A stretch of 64,000 nt of DNA from an uncultured Oscillospiraceae bacterium (GTDB taxonomy: Bacteria; Bacillota; Clostridia; Oscillospirales; Oscillospiraceae), in NCBI GenBank assembly GCA_934552825.1, contig CAKTEQ010000005.1, positions 1 through 64,000 of the forward strand. The letters run 5' to 3'. Every line of letters begins with the position of its first letter. Position 1 is the stretch's first letter. This document shows, in pieces, positions 40,864-49,114 of the stretch. The notes under the pieces were generated by a model. It worked only from the letters and a program-made list of their open reading frames with translations, made no database searches and had not been told where the DNA came from. The position numbers were made by a program, and so were the translations under genes.

Positions 40864-41913
40864 TTATTCACCGAGACACCGGGAGCAGGGAGAGTACCCT
40901 GAGGACACGGCATCGGTAAGAGTTTCGAAAATCACACGGTTCTTCTCCGCCGGGAGACCGGAGCAGGAGGGAACGTGATATACCTTGGAGTTTTTGTTGC
41001 CTATGTAATAATCCGCGGCCTGAGAGTTCTGCCCGGAGCCGTCGTTTTTGGTGGGGTTGGTCTCCGGAACGTAGGTCTGAGTCGTGAAGGTGAGGTGCTC
41101 GCCGTCGGATACGCAGGTTATCGTGCCCTGCATATCTGTGCGGTAAAGCTCGGCGCCCTCGTCTCTCAGGCGGGAGAGCGTTTCCTCATGGGGGTGCCCG
41201 TAGGAATTATCCTTGCCGCAGGATATCACAGCGTATTCCGGCATGACCTCCCGGAGAAAAACGTAAGAGGTTGAGGTGGAGGAGCCGTGGTGCCCGACTT
41301 TCAGGACATCTGCCCTGAGCTCTGCGCCGGAGTCGATAAGATCCTGCTCCGCGTCCCGCTCCATATCCCCTGTAAAAAGGAATGAGGTGCTGCCGTAGTC
41401 CAGGCGCAGGACGATGGAGGTGTTGTTGGTCTCGTCGTACTGCGCTGTGGGGCCGAGTACCGTGACAATGCCGCCTCCGAGGGCAAAGCTGTCCCCGGGG
41501 GAGGGAACGGTGATCTCCAGCCCCTGGGCCTCTGTGTATTTTACGAAATTATTGAAGAACCGGGTATCCCGCTCTTTCACGGGAGAGAGAACCTCGCCCG
41601 CGGAGAAATTCGCCATCACGGCAGCCATACCGCCGCCGTGGTCCTCGTGGGCATGGGTGCAGACGACGTAGTCGATATATTCGACGCCCTGCCCCGTGAG
41701 ATAGGAGACCACAAGCTCGCCGTCATCCACGTTGCCGGCGTCTATGAGCATGCTCTCTCCGCCGCAGGTTATGAACGTACAGTCCGCCTGTCCCACGTCC
41801 AGAAATGTCAATATGAGCTCCCCGGATCCCACGTTTTTTTCGGGCCGGGCGCAGGCTGTGAGGGAGAAAAGCAGTGTCAGGATGAGAAAAAGAGAGGATA
41901 CGCGCTTCTTCAT
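40864..41913 (-). CDS. secreted ComEC-like metallo-beta-lactamase lipoprotein
   Basis: A 349-residue exported protein with lipobox LTAC, a metallo-beta-lactamase domain of ComEC type (FLDVGQADCTFI, THAHEDHGGGM with the H-x-H-x-D-H zinc motif, GHHGSSTSTS) and a C-terminal ~45-residue module like the Ada metal-binding domain (NKNSKVYHVPSCSGLP, then CSRCLGE). It is probably an extracellular nuclease or phosphodiesterase. Two adjacent ATGs (41916 and 41913) lie close to ggagg; the second has better spacing. Confidence 0.87.
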   Translation of the reverse strand: MKKRVSSLFLILTLLFSLTACARPEKNVGSGELILTFLDVGQADCTFITCGGESMLIDAGNVDDGELVVSYLTGQGVEYIDYVVCTHAHEDHGGGMAAVMANFSAGEVLSPVKERDTRFFNNFVKYTEAQGLEITVPSPGDSFALGGGIVTVLGPTAQYDETNNTSIVLRLDYGSTSFLFTGDMERDAEQDLIDSGAELRADVLKVGHHGSSTSTSYVFLREVMPEYAVISCGKDNSYGHPHEETLSRLRDEGAELYRTDMQGTITCVSDGEHLTFTTQTYVPETNPTKNDGSGQNSQAADYYIGNKNSKVYHVPSCSGLPAEKNRVIFETLTDAVSSGYSPCSRCLGE

Positions 41914-42071
41914 CATATGCCTCCGGGGCTTGCCGGCGCGCCTGATATGACATATAATTGCAGCGGCACAGGCAAAATTGGATTATTGACAATAATAGCT
42001 TATTTTTTAACAAAATGCAACATCAAACTACACGGTGTGTAATTTTTAAGATATTAAGGAGGGGCGGGGCT

Positions 42072-42314
42072 GTGACGGGAATAGTGGAGCTTGATCTGCA
42101 CGGGCGTAATATCTTCCAGGCGCGCACGGCGATAGACGCGGCGCTGCGCAGAGCAAAAGCGGGGACTTATCGCATAAGGATCATACATGGATATAACTCC
42201 GGTACGGCGATCCGGGATTTTATCCGGGAGCACTATGCGGCCGACGGAAGAATAAAGAGAATACAGCAGGGGGCAAATCCCGGGATAACGGAGATAGTAC
42301 TGCGGGAATTCTGA
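42072..42314 (+). CDS. Smr-domain protein
   Basis: An 80-residue stand-alone Smr domain with LDLHGR near the start and IIHGYNSGTAIRDFI, versions of the LDLHG and HGxGxG motifs. Such domains act as nucleases on branched DNA or on mRNA of stalled ribosomes. I choose GTG 42072, nine bases after aaggagg; the longer frame upstream lacks a ribosome site. Confidence 0.85.
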   Translation: MTGIVELDLHGRNIFQARTAIDAALRRAKAGTYRIRIIHGYNSGTAIRDFIREHYAADGRIKRIQQGANPGITEIVLREF

Positions 42315-42322
42315 CTGGGGGC

Positions 42323-42375
42323 TTGACAGGTGAACGATCGTTTGCTATTATAGCAGGTGAACGAGCGTTCACCTG
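42323..42375 (+). promoter_or_regulatory. promoter and tandem TetR operators
   Basis: TTGACA (42323-42328), 17 bases, TATTAT (42346-42351). A perfect 22-bp palindrome caggtgaacg-ag-cgttcacctg (42354-42375) lies at the transcription start, and a second, partly degenerate copy caggtgaacgatcgtttgct (42327-42346) fills the promoter spacer. The TetR gene follows. Confidence 0.85.
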
Positions 42376-42396
42376 CTTTTGTTTGGGGGTATTACT

Positions 42397-42960
42397 ATGA
42401 GCGGAACGAAGGACAGAATACTTGAAACGGCGCTGGAGCTTTTCTCCCGCCGGGGCTATGAAGGGGTGTCCGTGAGCGATATATCCGGTGCGCTGGGCAT
42501 GACGAAGAGCGCTTTGTATAAGCACTTCCCCGGTAAGCGCGGAATATTCGACGGAATCCTCCGGCATATGGAGGAGGCGGACAGAGAGGCGGCACGGGAG
42601 AGCGGCGTGCCTGAGGAGAGCCTTGAAAAGTCGCCGGATAGCTATGCCGAAACGGGCCTTGGGGAGCTAAAGCGGTTTGCGCTGGAGCGGTTTGACTACT
42701 GGACGGCGGACAGCTTCGGTTCAAAGTTCCGCCGCCTGCTCACGCTGGAGCAGTATGCCTCGGAGGAGATGGGCGGGCTATACGACGCCTATCTCGGTTC
42801 GGGGCCTCTGGGATATGTGGAGGATATACTTGGCTCCGGAGAGAAGGCCCTTGAGTTTTACGGAGGAATGTTCATACTCATGAGCGCATGGGACAGGGCG
42901 ACGGACAGGGCTGCCGTCCGGGAGCGGCTGAAAGAATATATTGAGAAATTCGAGGTTTGA
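42397..42960 (+). CDS. TetR family transcriptional regulator
   Basis: A 187-residue regulator with an N-terminal TetR helix-turn-helix (DRILETALELFSRRGYEG, MTKSALYKHFPGKRGIF) and a helical ligand-binding domain. ATG 42397 has ggggg seven bases upstream. Tandem operators cover its promoter, so it likely represses itself and the methyltransferase gene that starts four bases after its stop. The ligand is unknown. Confidence 0.92.
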   Translation: MSGTKDRILETALELFSRRGYEGVSVSDISGALGMTKSALYKHFPGKRGIFDGILRHMEEADREAARESGVPEESLEKSPDSYAETGLGELKRFALERFDYWTADSFGSKFRRLLTLEQYASEEMGGLYDAYLGSGPLGYVEDILGSGEKALEFYGGMFILMSAWDRATDRAAVRERLKEYIEKFEV

Positions 42961-42964
42961 AAAA

Positions 42965-43681
42965 ATGGAATATAAACTGAGCAAAAAATACGAAGATCAG
43001 CGTTTTATGGACATGATAATGGGACCCAACCCCGTGAAGCTCTGTGAGGAGCTTATGGTGGGCAGCGGCTTTCCGGCGGGGAGCAGAATAATGGACCTCG
43101 GCAGCGGGCAGGGGCTTACAAGCGCCTTCCTTGCGAAGGAGTATGGGCTGCGGGTCTATGCCTGCGATCTCTGGAGTGAACCGGAGGAGCATATCCCCTT
43201 TTTCCGAAGCATGGGGCTGTATGATGATGTGATACGCACTGTCAAGGCTGACGCGAACGATTTGAAGTTCCCTGATGAATTCTTTGACGGCGTAGTCAGC
43301 GTGGACTCATATAACTACTTCGGCAGAGACCGGAACTATTTGGACGAAAAGCTTCTTCCTTTCGTGAAGAGCGGCGGAGAGCTGCGCTTCGCCATACCGG
43401 GCATGAAGAAGGACTGCCACGAAGATCTGCCGCCGGAACTTCTTCTCTCCTGGACACCGGAGCAGCTGGAGTATATGCACGACGTGAACTGGTGGCGGGA
43501 CATGGTGAGAGCTGCCCGTGGCTGCGATGTGCTCCAGGTACGGGAGATGGAGAGCAACGAGGAGGTCTGGGCAGACTGGCTGCGCCAGAACAACGAGTAC
43601 GCCGTCGGGGACAGAGCCTCTATGGACGCCGGCGCGGGAAAGTATCTGAACTTTATCAGCATTGTCCTGAGGAAAAAATAA
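42965..43681 (+). CDS. SAM-dependent methyltransferase
   Basis: A 238-residue class I methyltransferase; the SAM motif is MDLGSGQGLTSAFLAKEYG near residues 44-62, followed by VYACDLWSEPEEH. The substrate is not predictable. It is co-transcribed with the TetR gene, so it may modify a compound that induces the operon. The frame's upstream ATG lies inside the TetR gene and is not used. Confidence 0.88.
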   Translation: MEYKLSKKYEDQRFMDMIMGPNPVKLCEELMVGSGFPAGSRIMDLGSGQGLTSAFLAKEYGLRVYACDLWSEPEEHIPFFRSMGLYDDVIRTVKADANDLKFPDEFFDGVVSVDSYNYFGRDRNYLDEKLLPFVKSGGELRFAIPGMKKDCHEDLPPELLLSWTPEQLEYMHDVNWWRDMVRAARGCDVLQVREMESNEEVWADWLRQNNEYAVGDRASMDAGAGKYLNFISIVLRKK

Positions 43682-43683
43682 AA

Positions 43684-43727
43684 AGAAGTACCTCCGTGTG
43701 TTTTTTCACGCGGAGGTACTTCTCTTG
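43684..43727. terminator. bidirectional terminator
   Basis: Stem agaagtacctccgtgtg / cacgcggaggtacttct around a T-rich loop lies between convergent genes. Confidence 0.9.
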
Positions 43728-43729
43728 TT

Positions 43730-45565
43730 TCACCATTCCGGGTTCGTGCGGCGGTAATACTGGGCGATCTGCACCCGGTTCAGAGCCTGGGCGGCATCGA
43801 CAGTAAGCTCACCTGTCAGTTCGCCGTGCTGGATGAACATCCCGGAGTAATTAACGGCGGTGACACCAGTGTCCATCAGCTCGTCCATGAGCTGCATATA
43901 TTCGCTGCCCGGCCCCCAGCCGAGGGTATCGAACAATATGTTCATGAGAAAGCACGGGCTCACGTCCACGCCGTCGCCTGAGATATCGCCGATGATCTCC
44001 CGGGCGGCGTCGTTTGCCCAAATGAGATAGGGGGTGCAGTAATAATTCATGAATCCCTGCTCAGTGGAGGTGTCCAGGTCGATGCCAAGCTCATTGTATA
44101 CGCTGTTGGAGTAGCCGAGCCAGGGGTTGTGGTCGCCGAAGAAGACCAGCACCACAGGGGCGCTGTCATCCCGGAGAGAGTCCGCCATGGCGAGCAGGTT
44201 TTCGCAGGTGTTCTGTACGGAGCCGAGATAGTTGTTGAGTATGTAATCCGTCTCCGCCGTGCCCTCGCCGGTCCAGTACCCCTCGCCCCAGTCATAGCCG
44301 TCGGTGGTGTAGGGACCGTGCCCTTGATAGGTTATGGAGAAGTCAAAGTACGGCACATCCGGGTCACGCTCTTTATACAGTGTTACGATGTCGGGCAGAA
44401 GGATATCGTCATATGCGATGGCGCCGTCCGCCAGGTCGGAATACCGGTTCTCGAAGAACTGGTATTCCTCAAAGCCCAGGTAGGCGTTCACGTTTTTCCT
44501 GTTATAGAACCAATCATAGCAGGAGTGGCTGCCTGTGACATAATATCCGTTGTTCCGTAGATACCAGGCGTAGGACCCCGTGGGGGCGCGGAAATCCGTG
44601 AGTGAAGTGTCCCCTGTGATGAAGGTCCGCTCCGTGTCAATAGTGCCGCCGGCGAAAATATTGGTGACAAGCCGCCCGCTGAGGCTCTCCGCCTTCAGGG
44701 CGTCATATGCCGCATAAACGCCGGGATCTATGTCCTCAAAGCCGATAGCGCGCAGATCGTTGAAGGCCTCGAGCTGAACGGCGATAACATTCACCTGCCT
44801 GTCTGAGGGAATGTCGCTGGAGGTATATGAGGAGAGAATGCCCTCAGCGCTTTTGGCAGAGTAGTTCTCGGGCTTTTCAGGAAAGGCGCTCTGGACGCTG
44901 TGCAGAAACGGATATACGAAGCCTTTGCTTATGTAAACCTGGGTCGATGACCAGCGGTTTGCGTACTGGTAATTATCGGTTCTATGGTCGTAGATAACGT
45001 CGCTGGTGTAGAGCCGGCTCACAGGCAGAGTCAGCACGAGTGTCACGAGCGCCGCAATGAGGCGGGGGCGGGTCCTCATACGCCCGCGGACGAAGAAAAA
45101 GAGGAAAGCCGCGCCGATCAGCGTGCAGAGTATGCAGAAAAAAATGCGCCGGTCAAGGCTTATATCGTACTGACCGGAGACCTTGAGAGCGGTGCCTACG
45201 GCCGTGATGTCGGAGAACATGAACGGGTCGTCCCGGCACAGGAGCTTGAAATAGTTGCCCACGGAGGCGCACAGGGTGACGGCGCCTGTGGAGAGGAAGG
45301 CGATCCAGCTCCGGTTGATAAGAAAATAGAGGAACGCCTCAAGTATGAATATGGGCAGGGTGTTGAGAAGAAAGATAAGCGGGCGGGTGAAATATCCGCA
45401 GGCGATGCACAGGGGATAGTCCCCCAGCCCCAGCAGAAGGCTCAGGCAGCTCAGCCCGCAGGCGGCAATGAGCAGCCATGCCCAGTTCCATATCCAGAAT
45501 GACAGCTTTTTATCCTTCGGTCCCGTGCGGAAAAGGCGGTGCCGGAAAATGCCCTTGTTGAACAT
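43730..45565 (-). CDS. LTA synthase family (sulfatase-fold) membrane protein
   Basis: A 611-residue protein with five N-terminal helices (to about residue 175) and an extracellular alkaline-phosphatase-type domain: GGTIDTERTFITGD region with the nucleophilic threonine, YFDFSITYQGHGPY and VLVFFGDHNPWLG with metal residues. Such enzymes polymerise glycerol phosphate onto glycolipid to form lipoteichoic acid. It is the last gene of a four-gene cluster that includes a glycolipid glycosyltransferase. Confidence 0.9.
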   Translation of the reverse strand: MFNKGIFRHRLFRTGPKDKKLSFWIWNWAWLLIAACGLSCLSLLLGLGDYPLCIACGYFTRPLIFLLNTLPIFILEAFLYFLINRSWIAFLSTGAVTLCASVGNYFKLLCRDDPFMFSDITAVGTALKVSGQYDISLDRRIFFCILCTLIGAAFLFFFVRGRMRTRPRLIAALVTLVLTLPVSRLYTSDVIYDHRTDNYQYANRWSSTQVYISKGFVYPFLHSVQSAFPEKPENYSAKSAEGILSSYTSSDIPSDRQVNVIAVQLEAFNDLRAIGFEDIDPGVYAAYDALKAESLSGRLVTNIFAGGTIDTERTFITGDTSLTDFRAPTGSYAWYLRNNGYYVTGSHSCYDWFYNRKNVNAYLGFEEYQFFENRYSDLADGAIAYDDILLPDIVTLYKERDPDVPYFDFSITYQGHGPYTTDGYDWGEGYWTGEGTAETDYILNNYLGSVQNTCENLLAMADSLRDDSAPVVLVFFGDHNPWLGYSNSVYNELGIDLDTSTEQGFMNYYCTPYLIWANDAAREIIGDISGDGVDVSPCFLMNILFDTLGWGPGSEYMQLMDELMDTGVTAVNYSGMFIQHGELTGELTVDAAQALNRVQIAQYYRRTNPEW

Positions 45566-45580
45566 ACAGTGACTTCCTTT

Positions 45581-46495
45581 TTATACGTATTTGCTGAGAA
45601 ACGCTGCCGCCGCGGCCATATATCGCTCGCTGTCGGAGGCGAAGCTCCCGGCGTGCCCGGCGCCGGGGAAGGTAATAAGCTCCTTTTCACCCCGGGCGGC
45701 GTCAAAATTCTGAAGAGTGAACCGGAGCGGGACAAAATCGTCCGCCTCCCCATGGATAAAAAGTACCGGCAGGCGGCTCCGGCTCAGGGCCGAGCGGGTG
45801 TCCTCCCCGCGAAAGCTGAACCCGGCCAAAAGGCGGGCGAAAAGACTGCCCATAAGGAGTACGGGATGCAGCCCCATATGCAGGCGCTTTCTCGCCACGG
45901 CAGAGAACTCCTCCCATGGAGAGGTGAAGGCGCAGTCGGAGATAATGCACCTTACGTTTGAAGGCAGGTTTTCCCCCGCGGCTCCGAGGACCGTGGCGGC
46001 GCCCATGGAGACGCCCATAAGAACGATGCTGCTGCCGGGGCTGATATCTTCCGCAAAAAGGCGGCACCAATCGGCGCAGTCCAGTTTTTCCTTCTGCCCG
46101 AAGCAGATGAAGCGCCCGCCGCTGAGCCCGCAGGCTCGCTGGCAGGGGATAAAGAGGGAGAAGCCCAGACCGTAAAACGCCTTTGCGCACATCCCAAAGT
46201 CGCTGGTGAAGTTTGACCGCCAGCCGTGGAACATCATCATGATACCACGTCCGGCGGGATTTTCAAGATAGTAACCCCCGAGAGGCACCCCGTCCCGGGC
46301 GGTGATGCCCAGAGTTTTTGGACCCATGGAGAAAAACCACCGCTCGCCCTCGAGAGCGAGCGTTTTGTCGTCCCCTGTGCGGCTCATGTGGGTGTCGGAG
46401 CTTTTCGTCCGGGCACAGGCACCCAGAAACACGCCCAGCCCGGCGAGAATCCACAGAACCAATAACCCCCCGGCAATTATAATCAAGGCGATCAT
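45581..46495 (-). CDS. alpha/beta-hydrolase with N-terminal membrane anchor
   Basis: A 304-residue protein with one N-terminal helix (about 3-25) and an alpha/beta-hydrolase fold: MMMFHGWRSN (oxyanion region), the nucleophile elbow GVSMGA near residue 155, aspartate in HGEADDFVP and histidine in GAGHAGS. It may act on a glycolipid or acyl ester. It overlaps the glycosyltransferase gene by 4 bases and stands 15 bases before the LTA synthase gene. Confidence 0.87.
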   Translation of the reverse strand: MIALIIIAGGLLVLWILAGLGVFLGACARTKSSDTHMSRTGDDKTLALEGERWFFSMGPKTLGITARDGVPLGGYYLENPAGRGIMMMFHGWRSNFTSDFGMCAKAFYGLGFSLFIPCQRACGLSGGRFICFGQKEKLDCADWCRLFAEDISPGSSIVLMGVSMGAATVLGAAGENLPSNVRCIISDCAFTSPWEEFSAVARKRLHMGLHPVLLMGSLFARLLAGFSFRGEDTRSALSRSRLPVLFIHGEADDFVPLRFTLQNFDAARGEKELITFPGAGHAGSFASDSERYMAAAAAFLSKYV

Positions 46496-47586
46496 ACGGG
46501 TACGCCCGCCATGCAGTCGTATATACGCGCCGCGGCGCTCTCTCTGAAGAAGCTGCCACGGTTTTCAACGCACTTTTCACCCTTTTCCGGGTGTTCAAGA
46601 CAATCGCACACCAGCTCCGCGAGGGCGCGCACGCCGCCCGCTGTGAGGGCGAAGCCGTGCCCCACCATGAACTGGATATTCCGTGTCTCGCAGCCGGGAA
46701 CGGCGTCCATATATATTATGGGAAGACCCTTTGCGGCAGCCTCGGTAGTGCTGAGCCCTCCCGCCTTTATGAGCATGATGTCCGCGGCATCCATAAGATC
46801 GTTCATTTTATGGGTGTAGGCCAGGACGTAAAGCCGGCGATTACGGAGCTTTTCCATGTTTTTGTAGAGCTTGCGGTTCTGCCCGCATACGGCGACCATG
46901 AAAGCGTTGCCGGGCATTTTTCTCAGGAGTTTTTTCGTTATCCCCTCCACTGGACCGCAGCCCATGCTGCCGCTTGTTATAAGCACCATCTGCCCCTCTT
47001 CCGGCAGGCCGAGACTGCGCCGCGCGGCAGCCCTGTCGCCGCGGACGTAAAAGTTTTCGCCAACGGGGATGCCTGTGGGCACGAGCCTGTCCCCGCTGAC
47101 GCCCTTGCGGATGAACTCGATGGCGAGGGCGGGATGGGGGATGAAGAATTTATCCGGTTCGGCGTCGCTCACGCCGGGGGAACAGGTGTAGTCAGTCGCA
47201 AGGAAGTATACGGGAACATCCAGCAGCCCCTGGCGGCGCAGTTCCGTAGCCATTATGCAGGGAAACAGATGGACACACAGAACAGCGTCGCACCCGGAGT
47301 ACTTGATGTACTCCATAAGCCGTGAGGAATATTTCGCGTTGGAATCATATATTGCCCTGGAGGGGTGCCGCTCCTCGATGCGGTAGCATACGCCGTATGC
47401 CTTGGGCAGGCGGCGGTAGGCGAAATCGTGCCCGCCGCTTATGAACTTTTCCCTGTACTCAGGCATGAACTCGAGGGCATTCACCATCTCCCAGGAGTGA
47501 CCGTGTTTCTCAAAATATTCGCCGATGGCCCGTCCGGCGGAATTGTGTCCGCCGCCGGTGTTGCAGGAAAGAATAAGCAGTTTCAT
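46492..47586 (-). CDS. MGDG-synthase/UgtP-type glycosyltransferase
   Basis: A 364-residue GT28-type enzyme; the N-terminal motif is SCNTGGGHNSAG near residues 7-18 and the nucleotide-sugar motif is IKAGGLSTTEAAAKGLPIIY near residue 275. By family it puts glucose or galactose on diacylglycerol to make glycolipids, which serve as lipoteichoic-acid anchors. It overlaps both neighbours by 4 bases and fits the LTA synthase in the same operon. Confidence 0.92.
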   Translation of the reverse strand: MKLLILSCNTGGGHNSAGRAIGEYFEKHGHSWEMVNALEFMPEYREKFISGGHDFAYRRLPKAYGVCYRIEERHPSRAIYDSNAKYSSRLMEYIKYSGCDAVLCVHLFPCIMATELRRQGLLDVPVYFLATDYTCSPGVSDAEPDKFFIPHPALAIEFIRKGVSGDRLVPTGIPVGENFYVRGDRAAARRSLGLPEEGQMVLITSGSMGCGPVEGITKKLLRKMPGNAFMVAVCGQNRKLYKNMEKLRNRRLYVLAYTHKMNDLMDAADIMLIKAGGLSTTEAAAKGLPIIYMDAVPGCETRNIQFMVGHGFALTAGGVRALAELVCDCLEHPEKGEKCVENRGSFFRESAAARIYDCMAGVPV

Positions 47587-48065
47587 TTGGCCGCCTCCCT
47601 CTCTTCGTGGGTTTTGATACGTTTATATGCTGAGACAAGTCTTGGGCGGTTGTACCGCTGGACGATAATAAAAACAAGGTTGCCGAGAATTATATCCAAG
47701 ATGAACAGGACTATGCCTGCGGCATTCGGGCAGATGAACAGGACGGGGATCGCCTCGATGCAGCCGGCAATGTGGACAATCTCCGCGACGCAGGTCTCCT
47801 GTATGAGGCGCAGCATGCTTCCGGAATCAAGAGCTGCAGCCGCCCTCTTGGGTGCCATGAACTTGAAGAGCCGGCTCATATCCGGGATCTTATCCTTCCA
47901 CTTTTTAATTTTCAGCTTTTCATAGAATTTGCCGTTCTTCTCAAATTTCCAGGGCCTATATGGGAAGACGTCGTATGAGAACCAGCTCCGGGGCAGCATT
48001 AGCCCGACGACAAAATTCGCAATACCCCACAGCGCCAGATATATGAGAGCCTTTAAAAAGAGCAT
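47583..48065 (-). CDS. CrtO-like (glycosyl-diaponeurosporenoate) acyltransferase family protein
   Basis: A 160-residue membrane protein with three or four helices and the family motif SYDVFPYRPWKFEKNGKFYE, then KIKKWKDKIPDMSR. It resembles staphylococcal CrtO, which acylates a sugar on a carotenoid. No carotenoid genes are here; a glycolipid glycosyltransferase overlaps its end by 4 bases, so acylation of a glycolipid sugar is the more likely role (inference). First gene of the cluster; aaaggag precedes the ATG. Confidence 0.78.
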   Translation of the reverse strand: MLFLKALIYLALWGIANFVVGLMLPRSWFSYDVFPYRPWKFEKNGKFYEKLKIKKWKDKIPDMSRLFKFMAPKRAAAALDSGSMLRLIQETCVAEIVHIAGCIEAIPVLFICPNAAGIVLFILDIILGNLVFIIVQRYNRPRLVSAYKRIKTHEEREAAK

Positions 48066-48122
48066 GACCTTCGCTCCTTTCGGGGCAAGCGTTATAGTTC
48101 ACCCCATGAATTACCAGAGGAG

Positions 48123-48151
48123 ATTATAACCTATTTTCAGTCGTTATACAA
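48123..48151 (-). promoter_or_regulatory. promoter of the glycolipid/LTA cluster
   Basis: On the minus strand TTGTAT, 17 bases, consensus TATAAT, about 58 bases before the first ATG. Confidence 0.75.
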
Positions 48152-48195
48152 GATAATCATTGGGAAAACACCGGATATATGGGAAAAGTCCCGAC

Positions 48196-48224
48196 TTGCA
48201 GCATTGTTTTGATTGTGATAAAAT
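48196..48224 (+). promoter_or_regulatory. promoter of the MoxR/VWA pair
   Basis: TTGCAG (48196-48201), 17 bases, TAAAAT (48219-48224), 48 bases before the ATG. Confidence 0.7.
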
Positions 48225-48272
48225 CAAAGCTTAATCGAAATTATAATGTATAAATCTCTATGGAGGTCAAAT

Positions 48273-49106
48273 ATGGCACAGTTTACAGGCAGCAGCGAAT
48301 ATATCGCGTCACCCGAGCTCATGCAGAGCGTAAATATTGCTCTGGTCCTGAAGAAACCCATGCTCATAAAGGGCGAGCCGGGAACGGGCAAAACAATGCT
48401 TGCTGAGGCTATCAGTAAGGCTCTTGGCAAAAAGCTCATAATTTGGAATATCAAATCAACAACAAAGGCGGCGGACGGCCTTTACGTCTATGACGCGGTG
48501 CGCCGTCTTTACGACAGCCAGTTCTCCGAGGGCGGCGTGGATGATATCTCGAAATACATCACCATGGGCAAGCTGGGAGAGGCGTTCAGGGCGGAGGAGC
48601 AGGTGATACTCCTCATCGACGAAATAGACAAGGCAGACCTGGAATTCCCCAACGACCTGCTCTGGGAGCTGGACAAAATGGAGTTCTATATACCCGAGAC
48701 GAAGGAGACTGTGAAGGCAAAGCAGCGCCCCATCGTCATTATCACCTCCAACGCGGAGAAGGACCTGCCGGACGCGTTCCTGCGCCGGTGTATATTCCAC
48801 TACATCGACTTCCCGGATGAGGCGCTCATGCGGGATATCGTAAAGACACATCTGCCCAACGTTGAGGAGGACGTCCTCAGCCAGGCGATGGAGGTGCTCT
48901 ATAAGATACGCTCCGTGAAGGAAATACAGAAAAAGCCCAGCACCAGCGAGATAATCGACTGGATAGTTGCCATGCAGATAGGCGGTATGCGCGTGGAGGA
49001 TATGTACACGGAGATCCCCATGCTGGGCGTGCTTCTGAAGAAGAATGAGGATATCGACGTGCTTAAAAAGGAGCTTGCCAGCAAATACTACGGCTGGAAG
49101 CGGTAA
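48273..49106 (+). CDS. MoxR-type AAA+ ATPase
   Basis: A 277-residue AAA+ protein with Walker A GEPGTGKT near residue 39, Walker B ILLIDEIDKAD near 112, sensor-1 IVIITSNAEK and an arginine finger region LRRCIF. MoxR ATPases work with VWA proteins as chaperones that insert metals or mature protein complexes; the next gene encodes such a VWA protein. ATG 48273 follows ggagg; an upstream in-frame ATG at 48246 has no ribosome site. Confidence 0.92.
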   Translation: MAQFTGSSEYIASPELMQSVNIALVLKKPMLIKGEPGTGKTMLAEAISKALGKKLIIWNIKSTTKAADGLYVYDAVRRLYDSQFSEGGVDDISKYITMGKLGEAFRAEEQVILLIDEIDKADLEFPNDLLWELDKMEFYIPETKETVKAKQRPIVIITSNAEKDLPDAFLRRCIFHYIDFPDEALMRDIVKTHLPNVEEDVLSQAMEVLYKIRSVKEIQKKPSTSEIIDWIVAMQIGGMRVEDMYTEIPMLGVLLKKNEDIDVLKKELASKYYGWKR

Positions 49107-49114
49107 GGGAAACT

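Noticed and set aside
46591..47325. Plus-strand frame opposite the glycosyltransferase
   Set aside because: Antisense shadow; no start signal and no domain.
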